Assembly (NCBI GenBank): GCA_033807775.1
Contig: CM066322.1
Span: 19,085,001-19,149,000 of the forward strand
DNA: 64,000 nt
Reading direction: 5' to 3'
Origin: Saussurea involucrata
Taxonomy: Eukaryota > Streptophyta > Magnoliopsida > Asterales > Asteraceae
Part shown: piece after piece, positions 31,000-43,700 of the stretch
Position numbering within the stretch: position 1 is the first letter of the stretch
How the letters are laid out: each line of letters opens with the position of its first letter
The notes under the pieces: model-generated
Seen by the model: only the letters and a program-made list of their open reading frames with translations
What the model was told of the DNA's origin: nothing
The model's database searches: none
Position numbers and translations under genes: made by a program

Positions 31000-31193
31000 A
31001 TATGATGAGTAGCACAAGAGTCAAGGATCAATTCATGACTTTGAAGATTTGTCATAGCTGCCATGTTTAGTAACTCAGAGAACTGAAGTCCAAGTAAGTT
31101 AGTTGCATGTTTTTTTTTCTTTTTCCACAAAAAACACCAATTTTGTGACTTGAAATACTCGAGAAGACTCAGGAGCAAAACAATTTTGACCAC
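31000..31193 (-). pseudogene. Copia protease remnant
   Basis: The minus frame reads NMAAMTNLQSHELILDSCAT then HHMV, the Copia pattern ILDSGATHHM with the active-site glycine changed to cysteine. It is preceded by a lysine-rich stretch where gag ends, and followed almost at once by RNase H sequence, so integrase and RT are missing. Confidence 0.7.
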
Positions 31194-31199
31194 AATTTT

Positions 31200-31869
31200 A
31201 AAATTTGATTCAAAATTCCGTCTCTTTTAAAACATTTGAAACATTACAGGAACAAGAAGGAATCTTAACAAAGACAACATACTAGGCAACATACTGGTTC
31301 CACAACATGTTAACCTTGTGATAACACTCAGATACAACAATTTTGCTAAGTGAAAGATAAGTAAAACTACTCACAAAGAAGAGGATACCAGAAGAATATA
31401 ATGAGAAACAATAACAGTAGATGAGGAAAGATCTGTCCACAGCCATGATCACTTACTTAGCGCCCTTGCTATAGACAGAAGTCGAAAGAAACTTACAGTG
31501 CACTTGACTATCTTCTTCTATGAAACAATAACCAGATTCCTTGTATCGACAAAATCTGGAGAGAATTTTAACAATATCGCCAAAAGGAATCTAACAATAT
31601 AGAATGAACCAACCACGATCTTAAACGACAGAAGATAACACACCGAACAATAGAAGCGATCAGATCGTGAGATATGAAAAATCTCATATCTTCAATTGAC
31701 AAGAACTGATTCAGACCGATTTATTAAGCACCTCAGATCTGACCGTGAGAGAGCTAAACAAAACACAAGTATCTGAACAGAACTCGACTTCAGCGGTAAA
31801 ACAAATCAAACAGTCTAAAATCTGAAAACCTCTTAATTTTTAGACTTGAGAGGTTTTAAAAGAGGTTTT

Positions 31870-31920
<51 letters not shown>

Positions 31921-34900
31921 CAAACAGCCCCTTAATAATCTGGATAGATCTCGTTATGAACAGCAACAACCAACAATCAACAATCAACCTTCGATCACAA
32001 TTTGATATAAACATAGTGTAACTGGACCTACTGAGGTCAAATCACACTATTGAACATAAGAAAACAGCCATTGTAACCAAATCTAAGAAGATTAACAACA
32101 AAAAAAAACCAATGCCTGTAACAAAGAGGCAGGTCAACAGATTACAGAACCAGATCTGGATTGGCTTTGGCATAACAGATAACCATACACCTCCCTGAGT
32201 GCATGCAACAACAGACAAGCATAGATGACAGAAACAAAAAACAAGAGATTAGACCTATAAACCTTTGTTGTTGACATGAAGACTGCAATAAACAAACAAG
32301 GACTATGAAGTCAAGATCTGAACATCTCAGGAACAAATAACGAACAACGAAAAAATAGATCTAAGACAATGAGAGACTGAAGATGATGAACCAAGACTAT
32401 TAGAGTCAGGATCCAATCAACAAGAACTCAGATCTGATTTACAACAGATCTAAGAAGACGATTCACATAAAACTGTGAGAAGAAATGAAGAACCTGGACA
32501 AGAACTAATTAAAGAGTTTGAATCACAGGTGAATGATGAAAATGATGTAATGGACCAGGTCTAGAAAGACAGGATTCATACATCCATGAGATGAACAACC
32601 GTCTAGAAAGACAAGTTCAAAGAAAAAACTTCGATTAAGCGAAGAAAAGGTAAACAACTACAGATTTGGTGAAGAACTAAACTCAAAGAACAAAGATTAT
32701 AAAACCTAGATCCACATGAGCAGTATATATAACTGAAAAAAAACAATCTGAAGCAACACTAGACATAGATCGAGAAAATAACAACTGAAACGGTGCACTC
32801 ATAGAACCGTGGTTACAGAACCAAGATCCTGTCCTTTTGATAAAACGCAATAGATCATGCTTCAAAAAAAACACTTCTGTATCATAGATCTTAAAAAAAT
32901 CTCAAACAGATTTTAGGCATGGATCATGCTTATATAAAACGTATGGATCATGCTTATATAAAACGTATCAGATATATGCAGACAAATCAGCAACTTTACC
33001 AGACGAAATCTAAACAAATAAAAGAAACCAGATATGTGAGGTTTCCACTGATATGTGAGGTTTCCACAACAGATCTGATCCATCTTGTCTGATCTGCTTG
33101 AAATAATTTGAACTTAAAGTAACAGATTTTGCAATACTAGCAAAGCAGAAAAATACAGATCGGCTTTTAAAGTGACTTTTAAAACGTCTAAAACAAATAT
33201 CCTTGTCGTTTAAACAAATATCCTTGGCCTAACCAACAAATCGCGAGTATCCTTGGCCTCAACCAAAAGAAATGACAGATCTGAGTTTTCTGATAAGTTT
33301 TCTTCAAACGAATTCGAAAGATAGAGCAATAAAATCTGATCACAGATCTGAAGTCGATCTAACACACAAACAAGAACGGAACAAAAACAGTGAACTCGTT
33401 CCTTAATCTCAGATAGAAACCCACGGTTTCGCTAGAGAGAATGTAGAAACTCATTGTTCTTGAGCATTAAGAAGAAGATGCGAACGAAGAACACCGTAAG
33501 AACTCGTTCAGAGATTTGTTTCTTCAACGAACCATAGGCATCGTCATGCTCAAGAGACTAAAAGAACTTCATTGTTCTTGATGTTCAACCAAAGAAAAAC
33601 AGAGATCAGAAGTATAGATGCAGCGGAAACAAAAACCAGAAGATCTGAAAACCAGATCTAGTCCAAACAAGAGTACAACGCAGGAACTTAACCTGAACAC
33701 ATAGAGAGAAAGGAGATGGACCACACTTGGACAACTCGTAAGATCTGTGATCACAATGTTTAATAGACTACACTGACACAAATCACACTAGAGATAACAG
33801 AACCTGCATGTATCTAAAATAACGACGAGTCCTTAGATCAGATCCAGTGATCTGTTCTTCATCATCACACAAAAGAATGCGGTGACTAAACTAGTGTAGG
33901 AGGTAAGACAATGTACACAAGTACAACAAATCTAAAAGATTTACACAAGTGAAGTAATGGAATGAATGTTGATGTGTCAATACTACCGAGTAGAGATGCA
34001 TGCCATCCGAAATATATGTGAGAGATCACAGATCAGAGACGAGAAGGACAAAATTTTTGGAAAAATGAAGAGAAACCTCAGATCTGCAACAAATGTTTTG
34101 AAAAATAAAAAATAAAAAGAAACCTCATAACTGCGATAAACTTAAAGTTGAACGAAGTAGAAGATTTCAGATCTGAGATAAACTCATAGTTTGAAGGTTA
34201 AACAACCAAAAAATAACTAAACATTTTGAAAACAAGAGAGTAAAGGATCTCATATCTGTGATGAACAAGGAAAACCAAACAACAACCCTAGATGAATGCC
34301 TAGGGGAAAAAGAAAAGAAGACAAACTCACACAGATCTGAACAGCCAGATCGACAAACCACAAATGTAATTGGATCTAGAGAGGTCGAGTTACATTGAGA
34401 TGATGGTGAAGTGACGATATCTGGACCAGAACTACCGAGTTCAGATCCAAGGGTCTCGTGCACAGTAACAAGCAAAAAAGGGAATGGCAGTGAGAATAAC
34501 CTGGACCAGAACTACAGAGTTCAAATCCAAAGGTTATGAACATAACAAACCAGTGAATCGATCCTAACACAGACAGATCCACGAGTCAAACAACCACTGA
34601 GATCAACAACAAATCGTCTCAAAGAGGCGAGGTATGTATGACTCAGGGAAGCAGAACAATATGATTTAAACAAAGAGAAAACGGATCTGAGAAAACAACA
34701 GTCACAATATATGACTGAAATCAAGGGACTAAGGTAAAAGTACCAGAGTTCGTCTTAACTCAGAAACGAAAGTGAAAAAGAACTCAGATCATAAATGATA
34801 TAAGAGAACTGAACTCAACGGACAGAGGTTACAACGAACCAGGATCCATACGAGTCAGTGAAACATCAAGAACAAGACACGATTTTAGAATCACAAGAAA

Positions 34901-35525
34901 AAGAGATGAATAAGAAATCAGATGCTTACCAACAAGAGGGTGAGGAACTCAGAACCATCGCTCTGAACAGAAATACTGAAAAACGAGACGATCTTAACAT
35001 ATGTATGTGCAAACCAAAAAATAAATCCAAGATCTGACCATATATGAATGTGGAGCAACAGTTCTAGGATCTAGAGGGGGATGACAACACCTGGACAAGA
35101 ACTATGAAGTTCAGATCCAAGGTGACATGCACACATAAAGAAACAAACAGAGAATCGTCTATAATGGCGAAAAAACACGCAGGTGAACACCGAGGCAGAC
35201 AATCAATCGTCTACAGAGACGAGATCGTACCACTCAGAGGATATACGAAGCATGAAACAATAACAAAACATACAGATCTGAAAAGGAGACACTGAGATCG
35301 AAGACCAATCGTCTACAGAGACGAGATCAGCACTACTCAGATGATATACGAAGCATGGAATAATAACAAACATACAGATCTGAAAATAGAGAACAAGAGA
35401 GCGCTAGGTGAGGATAAGTCATACCAGAAACCGATGTCGACGAGAAGCAGATTGCCGGAAATATTACCGTGTTGCTCAGACGCCGATGTGGAAGAGAAGC
35501 AGATCACCGGAAATATTACCATATT
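31200..35525 (-). repeat. repeat-rich non-coding leader full of AGATCT motifs
   Basis: Between PBS and protease remnant no gag frame is visible. Instead there are more than 20 AGATCT hexamers, usually as CAGATCTGA. There are also local duplications: GGATCATGCTTATATAAAAC (32927-32972), GATATGTGAGGTTTCCAC (33030-33067), GGACCAGAACTAC...GTTCA...ATCCAA units (34425-35125), CAATCGTCTACAGAGACGAG units (35200-35330) and CCGGAAATATTACC units (35455-35525). Confidence 0.65.
31817..31933. mobile_element. possible MITE fragment with AT microsatellite
   Basis: The right end CAAACAGCCCC followed by TTA matches the terminus of the MITE at 5265-5547. The matching left end is unclear. A (TA)n tract of about 44 bp fills 31873-31916. 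Confidence 0.35.
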
Positions 35526-35537
35526 GCTCTGATACCA
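35526..35537 (-). other. Copia primer-binding site
   Basis: The reverse complement is TGGTATCAGAGC, directly adjoining the LTR. Confidence 0.85.
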
Positions 35538-35960
35538 TCTTATAAAACATAAACTGAAACATTTATTGAATTTGAACAAACAATATTACTTACAAGAAAA
35601 ATCCTCACTACATCACACTCATACTCATATAATTTCTTCAAGAGATTTGAATAAATATAAAGTATAAAACCCTAAGAATCTAAAATAAGGAGACGGCTTC
35701 CATATGACAGCAATGACTCAAAAGAGAGAAAAATTATAATCTGATTTCTAACCCTAAAGTGAGGAAAGCAATCCTTTTATACAACGAGTAATTGTCATTT
35801 AGTCCTTGGTTCCCTTTTCCTTTGCAGCGCCATCCAAACCTTTCACCAACTTGTCAAAACCAGCCCTCGTAATATCGTAGTATACAAAACCACAAAATAA
35901 CTTAAGTTAGTTGTTACTTCTAAATATCAAGATTGGAATTACTTACTAATATTTTCAACA
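35538..35960 (-). repeat. Copia 5' LTR (423 bp)
   Basis: Bounded by the PBS on one side and by ATATTTTCAACA (minus TGTTGAAAATAT) on the other. The 3' LTR remnant at 30518 has the same terminus. The terminal CA next to the PBS has become GA. Confidence 0.75.
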
Positions 35961-35965
35961 AGAAA

Positions 35966-37437
35966 GAGGTCAGATTTTATGACCTCAAGTCCACCACTGA
36001 CCACAACATGCATCCATAACCTTTGAAACTCTAATCGTGAACAAAAACAACAAGGAAACCCGGACTGCACAAGTACAAAAGAAAAGTACAAAATTATGAT
36101 TAAAACCAAAACTGCACAAGTAATTTCTACACTAAAAAACCCGATCAAATTGAATGATTTCTTGTACCAACAAAGGAACCCTAAAATCGATCGATCAGAG
36201 CCATCAGTTATGATAGGAATTTGATTACAAAAGGCGAACAAATTAGTCATGTACATGGGTCTGTTTGTTAGCACCTTAATGGGCTTAATGTGACTCACAA
36301 CTTATTCCATCAGCTATATATGATTGTGATGTAAGATTTTTCAAACATCCTTTGCCATCTCATCAAAATCAGAGGCATTCTCTTTGTTTCACAATGATCT
36401 TTACCTTCAAATCCCGCCTGCAAGCAAAAAGGTTGTTTGAATAAAAGTTCCATATGCAATTTTTGCTTCAATCAATTCAACAATATCAATAGATGAAAAT
36501 CATCGAAATCGAGTTATACCTGTTTGACCTCATGGCTCCCCTTTTCCCCTCTTTTAAAATACATTGCTTACTATTCTCCTTCCTCGTCTATCCAAAAAAT
36601 AGAAAAACAAACCAAGGAAGCAGACACAAAGAGGAATAAAAAAATCTCAGAGAAATCCAACCTGACATACTAATCACTATAAATACTTAAAATGATATTT
36701 TTCTTTATGTTGAAATGGTCGTTACATAATAGCAAAAACAAGTGTCGCACTTTTAAATAAATTCAAAAAAAGCAAGCAAGCTAAATAGATCTTTCCCCTA
36801 TGATGATTGGTACATATTGAGCATTCATCTGCATTTTTGTCCAATTTAGATGTATGTTAAATAGTTCATCAAGCATGTTTTAAGACCGCAGATGAAGTAG
36901 CAAAAATTGAAGGACACAGTGTTAATGGACAAAGTAGAACACACACATTTGATGAAGGTCTTACAAGGTTTGCCAGATGCTCTTTTTAAGATCCGATGAC
37001 TACAAGATTGGAAATCGACACCACAAGAAATCGAGATTAGAAACCCTAAAACAAAGCATATACCTGATTTGAACTGTATAAAAAATCAGTTGACCAATTT
37101 GACTACGCTTTTCTCCTTTTGACGCCTGGAAAAATAAATGAAACGATTAAACTATAAATAGAAATAAAAACTCATAAATTATATAGAATAGAGCAAGACA
37201 TGGTTTGAAAGTCAAAAATTGTGAGGAAATTTAGCAGAGGCTTTTCAACATCCATTGTTGTAAAAATATATTTCTTGAAATTCACAATTATTTAACCATG
37301 TTCTATCTAGCAATCTATCTATTTCTATTAGTTCTTGGCTTGTCACCTTCTGCAGAAACAAAAATGAGCAGCATAAGTATAAGACAACACAACATAGTGC
37401 AGTTTTTCTTCATTATACATCGTTCTAGACATCTGAA
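35966..37437. other. non-coding interval
   Basis: No gene or transposon is recognised. A minus frame at 35939-36298 starts inside the LTR and has no known motif. Confidence 0.35.
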
Positions 37438-37469
37438 ATCAACACACTAATTGGAACCCTAACCATATC

Positions 37470-39107
37470 CCACACCTCATCCTCCTTTACAAACTCATCA
37501 AACTAAACAAATCCCACACCTCATCCTCTTATCAAAATTCAAATCAAAATTATAGTCAAACCTTTGATATGCTTGAGTTTAAATGAGATGGTTCAAATTA
37601 AATAAAATTTAATTTGAAACGATTAGGCTTACGCCTAGTGATAACATCCATTTTCAAATTAAAACTTTATAAGCTTTGGAAACCAATGTAAACAAAGCGT
37701 ATAAACAAACCTGGTTTGCCATTATTCTTACCGTACATATAAACATCTTGCGATGACGGGAACATACCTGATTCCATGAATATGACTAACACTCAGTAAG
37801 TCATATCACCACGTTCGAGAGCCTACTACGAATCATCACATATTCTAGATCATTGCTCATGTCCAAGAAATTACAATTTACTTTATGCCTATTTCTTGGA
37901 GTGGAAGTAGAGATTACAATTACCTTATGCCTATCTCTTACCTTCCCATAGAAATCAGGAATTACGATTAACTCTCACCTATTCCTAGATTTCTCATCAC
38001 AATACGAAATGGGAATTACAATTTACTTTATGCCTATTCCTCATTTCACGTCAACGGGAATTACAATTTACTTTATGCCTATTCCACGTTTCACATCACA
38101 ATACGAAATGGGAATTATAATTTACTTTATGCCTATTCCTCATTTCTCATCACCATGCGAAATGAGAATTACAATTTACTTTATGCCTATTCCTCATTTT
38201 AGGTCAACGGGAATTACAATTTACTTTATGCCTTTTCCACGTTTCAATTAATGTCAGTGCCTATGGATCCATTACACTTACTAGCATACGTGCATAATTA
38301 CTCGAACGCACAAAACATTTCATATCATATTCTCAAAGCTAAGAATCCCAATTAATCAATCATACCCTTATTCTCAAATGTCCCCCTTCGGCGACTTAGC
38401 ACGGGGGTTCCACTAACCAGATAACACATCCGGAAACTATATCCGGAACTATCCGGAAAACTCATCCAGAAAAGTATTTTAGCCTCAAAGTCCGGAACCA
38501 TCCGGTAAACGGATCCGATATTCTATCCGGACACCATCCGGAATCCGGTACCAATCCGGAACATTCCCGGAATCCGGTATCAAATTCGGAACATTTCCGG
38601 AATCCGGTACCAGATCCGGTACCAATCCGGAATCCGGTATCAAATCCGGATTACTCATCTTTCGGACTATTTTAACTGCACATCGATTTTTGGTTTAAAA
38701 CTTATCTCAATCCAAATTCTCAATCGTTTTCATACCAATACATAATTACCAAAACATATAGACAGTTTATAATCAATTATTTCATTTGATTCAACTGCAG
38801 TTATTTGGAAGAAGAGATGAACTCACCTGGGCTTAATCCGAAATCGACAAAGACTCAAATCAAATTGATTTCACCTTCAAGCTTCCACACCAACGAAGCA
38901 ATTTAGGATTCCTCAAACTTTTCTTTCTCTGCTTTGATAGACCGACTTCAGGAAGCAAATGAGATATTTTCTCAAATCAAACCGACTCAATCTTTAAATA
39001 CCATCACCACTTTCAAACAATGACCAATTCAACCCTAAACTTTGATTAAATTACATTTCGACCCCATTCATATTAAATATAATATAATGGAATTTCGAGG
39101 TGTTACA
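37470..39107 (-). mobile_element. LTR of the Tekay-like group, left boundary unclear
   Basis: It ends GAGGTGTTACA (minus start TGTAACACCTCGAAATTCC, close to the LTR at 52383). It contains, in minus order, a GGTGAGTTC donor-like site (38820s), an ATCCGGAATCCGGTACC array (38400-38650), a GGGAATTACAATTTACTTTA array (37900-38250) and the hairpin (37624-37637). The left end has no TG terminus or matching CTTCT duplication that I can see. It is probably truncated somewhere between 37468 and 37600. Confidence 0.65.
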
Positions 39108-39112
39108 CTTCT

Positions 39113-39740
39113 TTTGCAGAATAGTAGAATCATTATATTGTGATTTGTGAGCAAACTAACAGTAATGGAATCGGTAGAGAAAGGATGGATCGAGAGTGAA
39201 CCAATAAAGAAATCAACAAGCAAAAGTCGGAAAACAAAATGAAAATACCTCGATTGGAATCGGTAGAGAAACGTTGGATCGAGAGTGAATCGATAGAGAA
39301 ATCAACACACTAATTGGAACCCTAACCGTATGCATACATCGTCTTGAATCGGCAAAGCATGAATCATCTTTTTGGGGAATCAATTTACGAAGAGGAAGAT
39401 GAGAGCGTGAATCATGATTTTGGGAGCGTGTTTGGCAAGATGAATCTGTCATTTGGGGGTTGTTTTGAGAGTGTGTGTCTAAGAGTGTATAGCTGCAATC
39501 GTACTCTCGGTATGGTTTGAAATGTGAATGGCTGGAAAAAGATAGCGTATGTCGTATGGTACTTTCGGTAAGGTCTGAAACGTGAGGGGAGTATTTGAAA
39601 ATCAAAAGGGGTTTCAACTTGTACATCATGCATAAAATCTTGTAATTAAGAGATTTTAAGAATTCATGCATAAATGAGTTGTACTCACTGCATTAAAACT
39701 TGTCTTTAAGACTTTTGGTTATAATGCATATATATAAGTA
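39113..39740. other. non-coding flank with short tandem duplication
   Basis: GAATCGGTAGAGAAA...GATCGAGAGTGAA occurs twice (about 39169-39225 and 39255-39312). The segment AATCAACACACTAATTGGAA at about 39300 also occurs at about 37438, on the other side of the LTR. Confidence 0.5.
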
Positions 39741-39741
<1 letters not shown>

Positions 39742-39792
<51 letters not shown>

Positions 39793-39822
39793 GGAGGGAG
39801 AGAGAGAGAGAGAAAGAGAGGT
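39742..39822. repeat. (TA)n(GA)n microsatellite
   Basis: An uninterrupted TA run passes directly into GA repeats with one GGGAGG interruption. Confidence 0.95.
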
Positions 39823-39835
39823 TCAAAGTAAAACC

Positions 39836-39877
39836 TCAAATAAATGGAAAACTAAGGAACACCATGATAGCCTTTCA
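39836..39877. mobile_element. half of a GATAGCCC MITE cut by LTR insertion
   Basis: AATGGAAAACTAAGGAACAC followed by CATGATAGCC matches the left arm of the MITE at 29021-29220. The match stops at the TG of the LTR at 39878, so the element inserted into this MITE. The other half is not found in the window. Confidence 0.6.
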
Positions 39878-40226
39878 TGTAATAGCCAAGTCTTTATTTT
39901 TCTCTTTGTTAAGAAATATAAAGTGGGTGGAGGAATTTGAAGTCTAAAACTTGAGGGACTGGTTTGTATTTTGTTAGAAGATATATAAACACCAAAAAGG
40001 ACACAAAACCCAAGAAGCTTTTCTTGGTGTGTGTGTGTGTGAGGCGGCTTAGAGAGAAAGAGCAGAGAAAGAGAGAGTTGTAGTCTCTAGAGCAATTAGA
40101 GGAGAAGGTTCATCAATCAGCTATTTGGAAGAGGCAAGAGAAATTGGAATACGATTCAATACCGATTTCAGCAGGTAATCCCTAATTTCATCCCTCAATT
40201 TAGAGTTTCTGCTGGTTGGTAAAAAT

Positions 40227-43173
40227 TGTAACACCCTCAAATTTGGAAAGAGCAACTAATTTAAAATTTTCGATATTACATCCGAAACAATAGGTAAAAT
40301 ACCTCCAATTACAAACAATGGTTATCTCCAAGTAATACATACTACACAAGTCTCATTACCAAGACTAAACCCACTTCGGACCTCACTTAATCCAAATACA
40401 AGTGCTACTTCCCAAGGGTAAATGCGGAAAACATAACTTAAGCTATTCACCTCTCGTGCACATTACTAGCACTCGCCACTTCACAACGTAGCTAGAGCTA
40501 CCCCAACCTGAGCCTGTTGCACATGCCGACAAATAAAAAGGGTTAGGCTTACGCCTAGTGAGTTCAAGCATTTTATCATGACTATATAAAATCATAAATC
40601 GGAAGTTAGCAGTTATAGTCATGATTTAAATAAATCTTTAAATGAAAGCTTGCGACAAGACGATCATTTCCAAAAGATTTCTCACACGGCATAAACGACT
40701 CATTTTCCAACACACTCAAAATCCATGGAAAACCATTCCCGAAAAGTGTAAAGCGTTTTCCAATATGAGTTACAAATCCCAATTCACCCAATTACGTGAA
40801 TAATTCTAGTTTAGGCAAAACCTTCAAATACGGTTGACAAATTATACTCAACCCATAAAACATGGAAACCATCCATTTAAATATAACCTTTATTAAAACA
40901 TAATACGAAGCTAAACTCACGCAACGTAAAATGTATTAAAATCCCAATACCATAAACTAAAACCCCAGCAGTTAAAACATTCAATAAGAATGTAACATAA
41001 ATCCGTCCATCAATCCTGGAAAAACAATCCATATACAGGTAATATAACCTCAACAATGTGAGTAGATAAAATACCCGAAATCAACACCCTTCGGTGACGG
41101 GGGAGACCCGATCTCATCGAATGTTGCAACCACATAAATTAAACCACAATTAAATAAATACAAGTAAGCTTCTTGGATGTGGAAAACGGATGACATCAAC
41201 CATACTAGGTTTTTAGTCAATCCTCGGCATCAATCATACTAGATCTTTAACCCCTCTTAGACATCAACCATACTAGGTCTTTAGTCCGTCTTTGGCATCA
41301 ACCATACTAGGTCTTTAGCCCTTCTTAGACATCAACCATACTAGGCCTTTAGTCCGTCTTTGGCATCAACCATACTAGGTCTTTAGCCCCTCTTAGACAT
41401 CAACCATACTAGGTCTTTAGTCCATTTAAACCACCAAGTTCAACCATACTAGGTCTTTACCTTGGCAAACCCACCATCCAAAACAAGCTTACTTAACTTA
41501 AAAACTTATACATGACCTCAAAAGAATAATCAAAGCATTCAAATCATGTAAACCTCAAATATGATGCAACTCATGCAATGCAAACCCCAAGCCTACGTCG
41601 AGCTTATTAAAACCGGGCGAATGCCCTCAAGACTCAATTGAGCCCATAACCGAGCCCTCTGCTCAAAGATCTAATGATCATTTATTGACGTCAAATCATG
41701 CAAATAAAAATGCAATTAAGCATATAACACATCCTAGACTCCACCCTGAGCATGTAAAATATCAACAACGTGCAATAATATGCAACACGGTGCAATAAAA
41801 GCGACCCGTAAATAAGACTCCACATCGAGCCATTTAAACCGGACAAATGTCCCAAGACTATCTCAAAGTCAAAACCGAGCCAAGTGCTCCAAGCTTGCTA
41901 GACCCATAATGTCGGTCGAAAACACATTTAAACTTTGTTTAGGCAAGCTATACTTCAAAATCATCATTAACCCCAAAACTCATCACGGTTAAACAAAAAG
42001 GGTTTCCCAAAGGACTCACGCCCTTATAATTCTCAAAATGACACATAACACTTAAAAGTGTATTTCCCAATTGGTTTACAAAATCATTTACACATATATG
42101 ATTACACCATCAATTTAAACCTCATTTTAAGCAATTATTCTTTTAAAGACAATTTATGGTTTCTAACCATCCAAACATCCAAAAGCCCCAAATATGGGTG
42201 TTTTACACATTTATGAAGATAACACTTCAAAAGAGTTAAATCTACCAAATAACTCAACCATATACATTTCCAAGTATAACCCACACATATTTGTAAAATA
42301 CTCATTTTGGCATGTACAACGTTTTCGCAAAGTAACTTGAACTCACCTTTGCTAGATTTAAGCTAAATCTAGAGTTCTCCAAACGTATGCTCCTTTGATG
42401 AAGTTTTCATCCTCAAACCAAAACTTCCAAAACCTAGATTTATGAATTCTCAACCATCAATAATACAATCCAACCATAAGGAATCATCATCCATCCATAA
42501 CATACTAAAATACCCATTTTATACTAAACCCTAGTTTTATAGATGAAGAAAACAAGATTCCCTTACCCAATCATCACCAAAATCGGTCCACAACATCACA
42601 AGATGGAAACAACATCACAAGATGGAAGGAATATGAAATCAATAACAATAACAACTATAGGGTAGGGAGAGATTACCTTAACCATTTGAATCTTCCAAAA
42701 ACGACCTCCTAATCTCCACAAAACTCCAAGCTTCCAAATATGATCATCAATGGAGGAAAAGGGTTTGATTTGGTGAAGAAATGAGGAAGGAGAGGGGAGG
42801 GGTTATAGGGTTTCTACTGAGAGAAATCGATTTTTAGAGAGAGAGTTGAGAGAGTCGAGATAGATGAGTGAAATGGGAAGAAGAAAGAAGAAAAGGGGTT
42901 TAAAACACCCTGGAGACCGTCGGCGATTGTGACATCGCGATAGTGACATGGTCACTATCGCCGGGGCACTATCGCCCGCTACCCCTGGACTCTCGGTACA
43001 CTTCTCGCGATTATGACAGGTGCGATAGTGACATGGTCACTATCGCCGGGCACTATCGCCCAACAGGTACCGAGCTCGACTTTTTGTCTCGAATGATCCC
43101 GATTTGCTGAGCTTTTTTCACACACCTCTTCCCAACGTTAAACCTTCACTTTAATAAATTTCCGGGTGTTACA
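40227..43173 (-). mobile_element. solo LTR of the LARD family, TSD AAAAT
   Basis: Runs TGTAACACCC...CGGGTGTTACA with AAAAT at 40222-40226 and 43174-43178. It shares the CATCAACCATACTAGG minisatellite (seven copies), the hairpin (40544-40557) and the donor-like ACTCACC (42341) with the LARD LTRs at 8878 and 20863. Confidence 0.92.
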
Positions 43174-43499
43174 AAAATTACTGTGAGTTTTGCTTAAAGG
43201 ATGAAAAGGAAGCTTTAAAGGGGTTATTTAACCACAATAATCGGATTAATAGAACTAGAAACATCACTTGGTTAGAATCGGACTTAATAACCGATTTAAT
43301 TGGATTAATATTTGGTATTTATGCTTATCGGTATCGCAATTTGCCATTCGCGAGAGTCCGGAATAGTTGGTTCCGGTGTTAGAAATGGAATTGTATAGGA
43401 TCCAGAATCCACCAAAAAGTGGATCCGGAATTGAAATAAGTCGAGAGGATCCGGAGTTTGAAATGGGTTCCAAAATGTAAATTAATAAGGGAGATCCAG

Positions 43500-43700
43500 A
43501 AGTGATTTAAAATTGGGCTGACCAATGTAGATCCGGAATTTATTTTTACAAGATCCGGAATTATATTTAAAAGATCCGGAAATTTTATAAATGAGATCCG
43601 GAAGTTGGTTTTTATAAATGAGATCCGGAAGTATGGTTTTCAAATGGATCCGGAAGTTGGTTTTCAAAGGGGATCCGGAAGTTAGTTTTCAAAATAAATA
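43500..43700 (+). repeat. GATCCGGAAGTTGGTTTT array
   Basis: About nine irregular 20-30-bp units, each with TCCGGAA and a T-rich tail. Confidence 0.8.

Larger units (their letters stand above)
30490..35960 (-). mobile_element. collapsed Copia element, minus strand
   Basis: On the minus strand the order is: a 423-bp LTR (35960-35538), PBS, a 4.3-kb non-coding repeat-rich leader, a protease remnant, an RNase H remnant, a polypurine-like GATTGAGGGAGGG (about 30519-30531) and the first bases of a 3' LTR (TGTTGAAAATATAAG, ending at plus 30518). Integrase and reverse transcriptase are deleted. The 3' LTR is cut to about 30 bp where CACTA-associated sequence begins. Confidence 0.75.

Noticed and set aside
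34167..34724. Ser/Leu-rich minus-strand frames in the AGATCT region
   Set aside because: Several overlapping frames with no conserved residues, generated by repeated TCAGATC-type words.
38009..38251. Frame encoding repeated GITIYFMPIPHF units
   Set aside because: It is a translation of a DNA tandem array in a minus-strand LTR; length and frame depend on the repeat and no start context or relatives support a gene.
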